A stretch of DNA of 15,507 nt from an uncultured Coriobacteriaceae bacterium (GTDB lineage Bacteria; Actinomycetota; Coriobacteriia; Coriobacteriales; Eggerthellaceae), in the NCBI GenBank assembly GCA_902781245.1, contig CACZIP010000011.1:1-15507 (forward strand), written 5' to 3'. Numbering within the stretch: the stretch's first letter is position 1; the number at the start of each line of letters is the position of its first letter. The notes under the pieces are model-generated. The model had not been told where the DNA came from. It saw nothing but the letters and a program-made list of their open reading frames with translations, and did no database searches. The translations under genes were made by a program, and so were the position numbers. Of the stretch, positions 1-6,185 are shown one piece after another.

Positions 1-42
1 TCCAGGGGCTGTTCTATGATTGCGCGCTCCCTTGCCGCTCTC

Positions 43-1983
43 TTACCAGTGGCTGACGACCACGTCGCCGATCTCAACGATGTTAAACAGCTCGGCAGCG
101 GCATATGGCGGAAGGTTCACGCAGCCGTGGCTTCCGTAACCGTTTGCGTACATCGAGCCACCGAACGACGGTTGCCAGTCTGCATCATGCAGGCCGATTG
201 CGTTGCCGACGAACGGCATCCAGTAAGTGACGTACGACGTGTAAATCTTGACACCGTTCTCATAGCCCTCGAGCTTCTCGGGGCTCTTCTTGTTGTTGAT
301 GACGTAAACGCCCGTGTTGGTGTCGTGTACACCATCGGGTTTGCCGCTGATGCACGGAGCTTCCCAAATAATCGAGCCATTATCGAAGAAGCGCACGTAC
401 TGCTCGGCGAGGTCTACATCGATGTAGCGGCTGCCCCAATCTCGCTCTCCTGGCCCGTTGTAGACGGCAGCTTCTTGCGAGCAGGGAATGTCGATTGTCT
501 GAGACGAACCCGACTTCACACCCTCGATGATTGCATCGCGCAGAGCCTCGGTATCGACTTCCCAACCGTACACGCCACCCGAAACGGTGATGACTTTGCC
601 GTCTTCACGCGTGTAAGTGCGCTCCGACTCGACGGTGTTGTAACTCGCAGCGAGGTTTTCAACCCATGCATTGAGCGCCTCTTGGTCGAGCGTCACTTCG
701 TACGTTTCCTCGTTCATGGTGACGAACTGGGCTAGCTCGTCTGCGCTGACGGTGCCAACTTCCTGACCAGCAAGGTTCAGCGTGAGCTTGGCCTTGATCA
801 TGCCGCTCGCCAGTTCGGCGGACTCCTTGAGCTTCGGGTCGTCCGAGAAGATCTTGGGTTGCAGCAGCTGCTCCTCGCCAAGCGTTACTTTCGGGCTCAG
901 TCCGCCGATAGCCTCGGCCATCGCAGCAAGCACGGCATTCGTGTCGAGCTGCGTTCCCATTTCCTCAGGTTTGACCTTGAACGAGTTGCTTGCTTCGTCG
1001 TATTGAATCGTAGCGTTCGTCGGTGGCGTGGCAGTCTCGTTGTACTGTTCGACAGCAGCCTTGACACCATCCTGGTAAAGAGCCTGTTTGAACGTGATTT
1101 CGAAACGACCCGCTTCGTCATGGGAAGGCTGCATGATGAGCACCGGCCACATCCAGCCACTCAAATCCTCGTGAATGGTTTTGACGATTGCGTTGGAGTC
1201 TGCTGACAAGCCGACGCCCTTCGCGTCGGTGCGGTACGAGAAGCCGTTTCCAACAACATCGAGCGTGTATCCAGCTGCAACATCATCGATCATCGCGGCG
1301 ACTTCGTCAGAGGTCTTGAGCGAGATGTCCATATCGCCGATTGTCGTGTTGGGCAAGAACCAATTCGAGAACACGAGCGCGACGGCAACATACGCGATTG
1401 CGAGCACGCCGACAATCGAGCCGAGCGTGATGCCGATGATCTTGCCGACCTTGCGACTCTTGTTTTTCGGCACGTCAAATCCAGGAACGAACCCAGGAGC
1501 AGCATCTTCCCCAAGCTCGATACTTGGAATATCGAGCCCCGAAAGATCAGGACCGTCCGCCAACTCCCCTATTGCCGGTACCTCGAATGGATTCGAGGGG
1601 TCAATCGGGTCGATGGCAACCGTCGCCTGCTCGGCCATGTCACCAGCAGCGTCGAGCGCTACAGTCTCGTCGGCATCGATGGTGTTGTCAGTTTCTGAAT
1701 GCTCAGTCGAAGTGTCGTCGCTTTCAGTGATTTGCGTCGAAGCGCCTTCTTCAGAAGAATCGTCAGACGCTTCGGCAGGAGAGGTTTCGTCAGCCTCGTG
1801 CACGTCCTCAGCGGTTTCGCCTGATTCGTCGGTAGTGTCAGAGGCGGTTGCTTGCTCTTCTTCTTGCTGTTCGACAACCTCAGACGAGCTTTCTTCGATT
1901 TCTTCTTCGATATCCTTCTCGAACAGCTCGTTCGTCAACGTTTCGACTCTCGCATGCTTGCCATGCGGTTTGTTGTTTGCCAT
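43..1983 (-). CDS. Membrane-anchored L,D-transpeptidase (YkuD) with acidic cytoplasmic N-terminus
   Basis: 646 residues from the ATG at 1983. Family role: L,D-transpeptidases make 3-3 peptidoglycan cross-links or attach proteins to the wall, outside the membrane. Residues 1-20 are basic, and about 20-150 are a low-complexity stretch rich in Glu, Asp, Ser and Thr, probably disordered. A single membrane segment lies at about 180-204, after a Lys/Arg cluster (KNKSRKVGK), giving a type II topology. Residues of about 215-500 resemble the peptidoglycan-binding repeats (PG_binding_4 type) that often precede YkuD. The YkuD domain is about 515-646 and has the catalytic motif YGSHGCVNLP with Cys621. 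The protein ends just after it (VVVSHW). A TTG codon at 2001 would add six residues, but the ATG gives the more usual start. Its divergent neighbour encodes the small protein before smpB; no functional link is evident. The family call is secure; the in vivo substrate is unknown. Confidence 0.9.
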   Translation of the reverse strand: MANNKPHGKHARVETLTNELFEKDIEEEIEESSSEVVEQQEEEQATASDTTDESGETAEDVHEADETSPAEASDDSSEEGASTQITESDDTSTEHSETDNTIDADETVALDAAGDMAEQATVAIDPIDPSNPFEVPAIGELADGPDLSGLDIPSIELGEDAAPGFVPGFDVPKNKSRKVGKIIGITLGSIVGVLAIAYVAVALVFSNWFLPNTTIGDMDISLKTSDEVAAMIDDVAAGYTLDVVGNGFSYRTDAKGVGLSADSNAIVKTIHEDLSGWMWPVLIMQPSHDEAGRFEITFKQALYQDGVKAAVEQYNETATPPTNATIQYDEASNSFKVKPEEMGTQLDTNAVLAAMAEAIGGLSPKVTLGEEQLLQPKIFSDDPKLKESAELASGMIKAKLTLNLAGQEVGTVSADELAQFVTMNEETYEVTLDQEALNAWVENLAASYNTVESERTYTREDGKVITVSGGVYGWEVDTEALRDAIIEGVKSGSSQTIDIPCSQEAAVYNGPGERDWGSRYIDVDLAEQYVRFFDNGSIIWEAPCISGKPDGVHDTNTGVYVINNKKSPEKLEGYENGVKIYTSYVTYWMPFVGNAIGLHDADWQPSFGGSMYANGYGSHGCVNLPPYAAAELFNIVEIGDVVVSHW

Positions 1984-2036
1984 AGTTCGTTTCTCGCTCA
2001 AATTGCCTAGTTTTCCATGTTCTAATTCGGCTCATC

Positions 2037-2045
2037 ATTGTAACA
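2037..2045 (-). promoter_or_regulatory. Candidate extended -10 promoter for the L,D-transpeptidase gene
   Basis: Read on the minus strand the sequence is TGTTACAAT, an extended -10 (TGN plus TACAAT), about 54 bases upstream of the ATG at 1983. No good -35 hexamer is seen 16-18 bases further up, which is tolerated by extended -10 promoters. The box lies in a small palindrome, ATTGTAACAAT (2037-2047). Sequence match only. Confidence 0.4.
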
Positions 2046-2141
2046 ATCGTTTACGAAAATGCGTCGTGAGACAATGGTTTTGGTGTATTTCGTCACCGTT
2101 AGCGAACAAGTACGTCACAACAACGTCACGACACGTGCGCG

Positions 2142-2150
2142 TGGTATCAT
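2142..2150 (+). promoter_or_regulatory. Candidate extended -10 promoter for the small protein/smpB unit
   Basis: TGGTATCAT matches a TGN-extended -10 (TATCAT, five of six to TATAAT). It is 35 bases before the ATG at 2186, giving a short leader of roughly 30 bases. No convincing -35 is present at the right distance. It would drive the 92-residue gene and smpB together. Confidence 0.4.
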
Positions 2151-2185
2151 TTCAACCACTCGAAACTTAAACGAAGGACCCGCCG

Positions 2186-2464
2186 ATGACCGCATACCTC
2201 GCACATTACCAATCGCCCGCCAAGGCGGACGTGCGTGGCGCCGGCGTGTTCGAATTCGAAAGCGATGCGCGCGCCGGTTCGAAGGATAACCTGCACGACG
2301 CGCGCATGAAAATGCTCGAGATCTTCGGCAAAGACGCCGTATCGTGGGATATCGAGCGCGTTGAGAAGAAAACTGCGAAGACGGAGACGCTCGACGGTCA
2401 GTTGACGCTCGATTTCCGACCCGAGAAGAAGCGTCGTCGACGCAGGACGAAGGAGTACTGGTAG
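2186..2464 (+). CDS. Small protein of unknown function, coupled to smpB
   Basis: 92 residues; I do not recognise a family. The ATG at 2186 follows a good ribosome binding site (GAAGGA at 2173-2178). The stop codon TAG at 2462-2464 is immediately followed by the smpB ATG at 2465, so the two are probably translationally coupled. The middle (about residues 30-62, HDARMKMLEIFGKDAVSWDIE) looks like a short alpha-helix and strand. The last 14 residues are very basic and include five consecutive arginines (PEKKRRRRRTKEYW), which suggests nucleic-acid or ribosome binding; that is inference. Base composition and codon choice resemble the neighbours, so there is no sign of recent transfer. A real gene is supported by the ribosome binding site, the exact abutment with smpB and a candidate promoter upstream. 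Confidence 0.75.
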   Translation: MTAYLAHYQSPAKADVRGAGVFEFESDARAGSKDNLHDARMKMLEIFGKDAVSWDIERVEKKTAKTETLDGQLTLDFRPEKKRRRRRTKEYW

Positions 2465-2932
2465 ATGGAACGTCGCGAGAAGAAGACCATCGCGAAGAAT
2501 CGCCGCGCACTCCACGAGTACGAAATCTTGGAGACATACGAGGCAGGCATCGCCCTCACCGGCACCGAAGTGCGATCGCTTCGCGAGAACAACTGCCAAC
2601 TCACCGACTGTTTCGCGCTTGTGCGCGGTGGCGAGGTCTGGCTGCACAACGTGCATATCGCACCATATTCGAACGGCTCGATTTCGAACGTCGACCCTGA
2701 CCGCAAGCGCAAGTTGTTGCTGCACAAGCGCGAGATCAGGCTGCTCGAACAGAAGACCCGCGAAAAGGGATTGACGCTCGTTCCGCTCTCGATGTACTTC
2801 AGCGAAAACTCGCTCGTGAAGGTCGAGCTGGCGGTCGGTCGCGGCAAGAAGTCCTACGACAAGCGCGAATCGATCGCCAAACGTGACGCGCAGCGCGATA
2901 TCGATCGCGCGATGAAGGAACGGTACCGTTGA
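2465..2932 (+). CDS. smpB: SsrA-binding protein SmpB
   Basis: 155 residues, a normal length for SmpB. SmpB is an OB-fold protein that binds the tRNA-like domain of tmRNA and brings it to the A site of stalled ribosomes for trans-translation. Family motifs in order: KTIAKNRRALHEYEI near the start, ALTGTEVRSLR (about 30-40), HNVHIAPY (61-68), LHKREI (86-91), LVPLSMYF (105-112), VGRGKKSYDKRE (124-135), then the basic C-terminal tail (to 155) that in other species enters the mRNA channel as a helix. AAGGAG-like bases at 2449-2454, inside the end of the preceding gene, provide the ribosome binding site. Its RNA partner ssrA lies about 0.8 kb downstream on the opposite strand, so the two converge, unlike the co-directional smpB-ssrA order of Bacillus. 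Confidence 0.97.
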   Translation: MERREKKTIAKNRRALHEYEILETYEAGIALTGTEVRSLRENNCQLTDCFALVRGGEVWLHNVHIAPYSNGSISNVDPDRKRKLLLHKREIRLLEQKTREKGLTLVPLSMYFSENSLVKVELAVGRGKKSYDKRESIAKRDAQRDIDRAMKERYR

Positions 2933-2936
2933 TGTG

Positions 2937-2959
2937 CTAAAAAGGGATTGTCTTTTTAG
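2937..2959 (+). terminator. Hairpin after smpB, possible weak terminator or attenuator
   Basis: CTAAAAAG (2937-2944) and CTTTTTAG (2952-2959) form a perfect 8-bp stem with a 7-base loop, five bases after the smpB stop and just upstream of the ribosome binding site of the next gene. The T-run is inside the stem rather than after it and the stem is AT-rich, so termination would be partial at best. It could separate smpB from the acidic-protein gene. Confidence 0.4.
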
Positions 2960-2979
2960 TTATCGCGAAGGAGCAAATC

Positions 2980-3693
2980 ATGGCTGAAGAGTTCGAAAGT
3001 TTCGAAATCGAGGTTTCCGAAGAGGACATCCTTTACTACATCGAAGACGAAGACGGCAATCAAGTCGGATTCGCCGTCATGGAGGATGGCGAAGAGGTCG
3101 AATACTTCTTCGACGGCGATGCCAGCGACTACGAGTTCGTCGACAACAACGAAACCGATGAGGATGGCGAAGTACTCGAACTCGAATTCTCCGAAGAAGA
3201 CATCATCTACCGCATCGTCGACGAAAACGACGTGGAAATCGGCTTCGCCATCATGGAGGACGGCGAAGAGGTCGAATACTACTACGAAGAAGTAGAAGTC
3301 GAGGACATCCCTGAACCAGATCCCGAACCCAAACCCGAGCCTGAGCCCGTGGAGCACGGCTATCTCTACAAAATGGCCTCGATTGCAGGACATACCGCCG
3401 ACAAGACCCGCAAGAAAGCCGAAGTCAAAATCGACAAAGTGCGCGGTGTCACTGAAAAGCAGATCGACAAGGCAACCGATGCCATCGAGGCGGGCAGCAA
3501 GAAACTCAAGGAGAAGAAGGACGAGAGCGACCTCGGCATCACACGCGAGGACATCGCCGAAACGACGGCCGACCTGAACGTCATCGCCAAGGAAGGTGCT
3601 GCCACAGCCAAGGAGCTCAAGGAAGCGTACGACGAAATCATGAACGATTTCGGGTTCCTCGTGCCGAAAAAGATCAAGCGCCGCCTGCCGTAA
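2980..3693 (+). CDS. Acidic two-repeat protein of unknown function
   Basis: 237 residues; no family recognised. The start is well supported by AAGGAG at 2968-2973, six bases before the ATG. The N-terminal half holds two copies of an acidic unit of about 36 residues (9-44 and 67-102), each with SEEDI(L/I)Y at its start and the identical core MEDGEEVEY, separated by a short acidic linker. A Pro/Glu spacer (PEPDPEPKPEPEP, about 112-124) leads into a Lys/Glu-rich C-terminal half of about 110 residues that looks helical (KTRKKAEVKIDKVRG, TADLNVIAKEGAATAKELKEAY) and ends in a basic tail (KKIKRRLP). No signal peptide or membrane segment is seen, so it is probably cytoplasmic. It sits between smpB and convergent ssrA. 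The repeat core is reminiscent of small acidic DUF1292-like proteins, but I would not assign it there without a profile search. Confidence 0.8.
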   Translation: MAEEFESFEIEVSEEDILYYIEDEDGNQVGFAVMEDGEEVEYFFDGDASDYEFVDNNETDEDGEVLELEFSEEDIIYRIVDENDVEIGFAIMEDGEEVEYYYEEVEVEDIPEPDPEPKPEPEPVEHGYLYKMASIAGHTADKTRKKAEVKIDKVRGVTEKQIDKATDAIEAGSKKLKEKKDESDLGITREDIAETTADLNVIAKEGAATAKELKEAYDEIMNDFGFLVPKKIKRRLP

Positions 3694-3718
3694 CCAAAAA
3701 GGAATTCCCTTTTTGGTT
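3692..3718. terminator. Bidirectional hairpin between the acidic-protein gene and ssrA
   Basis: AACCAAAAAGG (3692-3702) pairs perfectly with CCTTTTTGGTT (3708-3718), an 11-bp stem with a 5-base loop. It begins at the last bases of the acidic-protein stop codon and lies about 40 bases beyond the 3' end of mature tmRNA, so it is placed to end both convergent transcripts. An A5 tract rises and a T5 tract falls on either strand; there is no separate T-run outside the stem. Confidence 0.65.
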
Positions 3719-3726
3719 GGCGCTTG

Positions 3727-3747
3727 TGACAAACGGAAGATTTCTGC
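3727..3747 (-). repeat. tmRNA trailer arm, complementary to the tmRNA leader
   Basis: On the plus strand 3727-3744 reads TGACAAACGGAAGATTTC. In the ssrA transcript its complement lies 3' of the encoded CCA (after 3759). It pairs with 4135-4151 in the leader: 17 base pairs with one bulged base, then a mismatch and two more GC/CG pairs (to 3747 and 4132). It could form the distal side of a precursor-tmRNA processing stem. Confidence 0.7.
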
Positions 3748-3758
3748 TTGGATTTCGA

Positions 3759-4122
3759 TGGTGGAGCCGCGGAGAATCGAACTCCGGTCCAACGCGAATC
3801 CCTGGTCAGGCTCTACAAGCTTAGTCAACGTTCAGGTTTAGGGGAAGCTCGGCACGCCGACAAGCGTTACGCCCCCGAGCCGGTTCAATCTTAGCTTCGG
3901 CCATACCGACTACGTGCCGAAGAGCGTTTCCCTAAGATGACATCGCACCCAGGGCGGGAAAGAACCTGGGATTGACGTGCCGACTTATGTTATGCGGCAA
4001 GGGCGAGTTGCCCAGTGTAGTTCTTTTTGCCAATTAATTTGACAGGACCCCTGTTTAACGTGGCGAGGAGACCACGACCTGCTCCTCACCTCAGACCCAC
4101 GATGTCGAATCCAGTCGGCCCC
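3759..4122 (-). ncRNA. ssrA: Transfer-messenger RNA (tmRNA, SsrA)
   Basis: One-piece tmRNA of about 364 nucleotides. On the minus strand it starts GGGGCCGACTGGATTCGAC, the hallmark tmRNA 5' end, and finishes with the T-arm CGGAG-TTCGATT-CTCCG followed by CGGCTCCACCA. GGGGCCG pairs with CGGCTCC to make the 7-bp acceptor stem (with G-U at one or more places), and CCA is encoded. Charged with alanine and carried by SmpB, it rescues ribosomes lacking a stop codon and adds a degradation tag. The tag frame is at 3990-4031. Several GC-rich complementary segments between the tag and the 3' domain fit the usual pseudoknots, though I did not fold them fully. It lies directly downstream of rnr on the same strand, with its own candidate promoter at 4165-4173. 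Confidence 0.97.
3990..4031 (-). other. ssrA: tmRNA tag-peptide reading frame
   Basis: Starting with GGC at 4031-4029 the frame reads GKKNYTGQLALAA and then TAA (3992-3990). The LAA-type end is the ClpXP/ClpA-recognised degron of tmRNA tags, and a glycine resume codon is known from Bacillus-type tags. With the alanine carried by tmRNA itself the added tag would be AGKKNYTGQLALAA. The resume codon is inferred from the pattern; GCA one base off-frame does not give a proper tag. Confidence 0.85.
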
Positions 4123-4130
4123 ATGTGATG

Positions 4131-4151
4131 AGCGGAAATCTTCCGTTGTCA
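4131..4151 (-). repeat. tmRNA leader arm, complementary to the tmRNA trailer
   Basis: Plus strand 4135-4151 reads GAAATCTTCCGTTGTCA. This is the reverse complement of the trailer arm at 3727-3744 apart from one extra base in the trailer. In the transcript the leader arm ends about 9-12 bases before the mature 5' G, between the candidate promoter and the RNase P site. It also contains TTGACA on the minus strand (4147-4152). Confidence 0.7.
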
Positions 4152-4164
4152 AAGTGCGTTTGGC

Positions 4165-4173
4165 ATTGTAGCA
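4165..4173 (-). promoter_or_regulatory. Candidate ssrA promoter (extended -10)
   Basis: On the minus strand TGCTACAAT (4173-4165) matches an extended -10. Transcription would begin near 4158, giving a leader of about 36 bases to be removed by RNase P, and starting just before the leader arm of the processing stem. No matching -35 is seen at 16-18 bases (TTGCCA at 4188-4183 is only 12 bases away). Read-through from rnr is also possible because I see no terminator between rnr and ssrA. Confidence 0.5.
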
Positions 4174-4211
4174 CGGATGCAATGGCAACCGAGTTGCTGT
4201 TGCGATAACGT

Positions 4212-6182
4212 TTAAACGAGCTTGAAGTTGAGCGTGCGGGAACGGTGGTCGGCCTCGACCAGTCGAACTGCAATCCGCTTTCCAAGACGGTATTGCTTTC
4301 CCGTGTCAGAACCGGTCAGGGTATGCCGCACTGGGTCGAGCACGAAATACTCATGCCCCAGGTCACCAATGTCAACCATGCCCTCAGCGGTGTTGTCGAG
4401 CCGCACGAACAGGCCGTACGATGCCACACCTGCGATCATGCCCGAGAACGACTCGCCGATATGACTCTCCATCAGCTCGATAATCTTCACTTCCTGCGAC
4501 TCACGCGCAGCGCGTTCAGCCACACGCTCCATTTCGGATGAATGCTCGGCAATCCAGGGAAGGTTCGACACTTCCTGATCGAACTTCTCGGGGCGGCCTT
4601 CGAGCGCCGTCTTGAGCATGCGGTGCACGACGAGGTCGGGATAGCGCCTGATCGGAGAGGTGAAATGCGCATATGCATCGCTTGCGAGCGCGTAATGGCC
4701 GTCGAGTTCCGCAGAGTAGACCGCACGCTTCATCGAACGAAGAACGAGTGTCGTTACGAGCGGAGCCTCGCCCCTGCCGCGACACGCTTCGAGAACCTGA
4801 TTAATCACCTGCGGATTGCCCGCCACGAACGCATCTGCGTCAATCGACTTGAACCAGGGGAATTCCTGCAACACAGGCACAAGACCATCGAGGCTCTCGC
4901 GCGCTGGCTTCTCGTGCACGCGGTAAATACAAGGGAACCCCGCATCCCTCAAGAAGCACGCAACTGCCTCGTTTGCTGCGATCATTGCTTCCTCGATGAG
5001 CTGGGTCGCATCGGTGCGTTGCCGCAGCACGATGTCGAGGGGCACACCCTCGTTGTCAAGGCGAACCTTGGCTTCAACTGTGTCGAAGTCAATGCCACCA
5101 GAAATTTCGCGCCGTACCATGCGCTTTTTGGCCAGGGACGAAAGCTGCAACACGCGTTGCGCCACCTCATCGGGAATCTCACCCGCATTGCCATCGATGC
5201 ACTCTTGAGCTTCGTCGTATGTGAGCCGGGCGCAAGACCTAATGAGCGCTGGATAGACGTCGACACTTGCGACGCCACCATCTGCGTCGAGCACCATGTC
5301 GACTGTCATGGTACGTCGCGTTTCATGCGGGCGCAGCGAGCAAATGTCGTTCGACAGCGCTTCAGGCAGCATCGGCACGACGCGGTCGACGAGATACACA
5401 CTCGTTGCACGCCGGCGAGCGTCCAAATCGATCGACGAGGCCCATGGCACGTAGTGCCCCACATCGGCAATGTGCACGCCGAGCCGCCATTTTCCATCGA
5501 TGCAATCGATGGACACGGCGTCATCGTAATCACGCGCATCTGCTGGATCGATCGTGAAGACAATGCGATCCCGTATGTCGCGGTAACCAGCCGATAGGGC
5601 TCGTTGCTCGTCTATTTCCGCAGCTTCTGCCTCTTCGAGCGCCGCTGGGGAGAACGTCGTCTCAAGCTTGTGCCGCGCAACGATCAAGTCGATGGGCACA
5701 CGCTCGTCGTCACGGTCGCCCAGCACTTCCACGATTGTTCCAGTGGCTGCTTCCTTGCGACTTGGGTACGTTGCCATCGCAACGCGCACGATCGTCCCAT
5801 CGGGTATGTTCGGATTCTCAGACAATAGCGTGAAAATATCGTACGGTATGCCAGGGTCTTCGGGCACGACAACGCCAAACGGCTCGGCAATTTCGAAGCG
5901 CCCCACAACTTCAGCGTGAGCTCGCTCGATGACACGCACGATACGCGCTTCCCGCTTGCGCGTCGACTTCGCCGCCTTTGCAAGCGCCTTGCGCGACTGC
6001 TCTTGATGAACGGGCGATATCTCGACAAGGTCGCCATCGAATGCGCCGTTCACTTTTCCAGCGGGAATGAAATACTCACCTTCGGCGGTTTGCACGAACC
6101 CGTAGCCGCCACGTTTGAGCGACAGGGTGCCACGCGGCCGGGCTGATGCCGTGCGACGCGTGTTGGAACGCGATCTGCCCAT
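4212..6182 (-). CDS. rnr: Ribonuclease R (RNase II/R family 3'-5' exoribonuclease)
   Basis: 656 residues. RNase R degrades structured RNA from the 3' end, releasing nucleoside monophosphates, and in E. coli also removes non-stop mRNAs during trans-translation and helps tmRNA maturation. A basic N-terminus (1-20) leads to a cold-shock-like OB region (about 18-55, GGYGFVQTAEGEYFIP) and a second one (about 85-160). The RNB catalytic domain starts near 200 with DPADARDYDDA (212-222), which supplies the metal-binding aspartates, and contains AHFTSPIRRYPDLVVHR. A C-terminal S1 domain covers about 575-656. It is shorter than E. coli RNase R (about 813): the N-terminal helix-turn-helix and the C-terminal Lys-rich tail are missing. 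The start lies 3 bases after the ctpA stop, with GGGAG upstream as ribosome binding site, so it is translated with ctpA; ssrA follows downstream. Confidence 0.95.
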   Translation of the reverse strand: MGRSRSNTRRTASARPRGTLSLKRGGYGFVQTAEGEYFIPAGKVNGAFDGDLVEISPVHQEQSRKALAKAAKSTRKREARIVRVIERAHAEVVGRFEIAEPFGVVVPEDPGIPYDIFTLLSENPNIPDGTIVRVAMATYPSRKEAATGTIVEVLGDRDDERVPIDLIVARHKLETTFSPAALEEAEAAEIDEQRALSAGYRDIRDRIVFTIDPADARDYDDAVSIDCIDGKWRLGVHIADVGHYVPWASSIDLDARRRATSVYLVDRVVPMLPEALSNDICSLRPHETRRTMTVDMVLDADGGVASVDVYPALIRSCARLTYDEAQECIDGNAGEIPDEVAQRVLQLSSLAKKRMVRREISGGIDFDTVEAKVRLDNEGVPLDIVLRQRTDATQLIEEAMIAANEAVACFLRDAGFPCIYRVHEKPARESLDGLVPVLQEFPWFKSIDADAFVAGNPQVINQVLEACRGRGEAPLVTTLVLRSMKRAVYSAELDGHYALASDAYAHFTSPIRRYPDLVVHRMLKTALEGRPEKFDQEVSNLPWIAEHSSEMERVAERAARESQEVKIIELMESHIGESFSGMIAGVASYGLFVRLDNTAEGMVDIGDLGHEYFVLDPVRHTLTGSDTGKQYRLGKRIAVRLVEADHRSRTLNFKLV

Positions 6183-6185
6183 GGC

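Noticed and set aside
1984..2001. TTG start at 2001 for the L,D-transpeptidase
   Set aside because: Adds only six residues; the ATG at 1983 is the more common start type and nothing favours TTG.
1175..2170. 331-residue plus-strand frame opposite the L,D-transpeptidase
   Set aside because: Ser-rich antisense shadow of the acidic region, no ribosome binding site and no recognisable motif; the opposite strand has an intact catalytic domain.
2956..3828. 290-residue open frame on the minus strand over the acidic-protein gene
   Set aside because: It mirrors the Glu/Asp-rich coding sequence (runs of Phe, Leu, Val) and overlaps the tmRNA 3' end; the plus-strand frame has a strong ribosome binding site and clear repeats.
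3759..4122. Two-piece (permuted) tmRNA
   Set aside because: The 5' hallmark, tag frame and 3' T-arm with CCA are in the normal order in one piece.
4147..4152. Perfect TTGACA on the minus strand just before ssrA as the -35 of its promoter
   Set aside because: A -10 at 17 bases would fall at 4129-4124 (ATCACA, poor), putting the start inside the mature tmRNA; the extended -10 at 4165-4173 fits the leader better.
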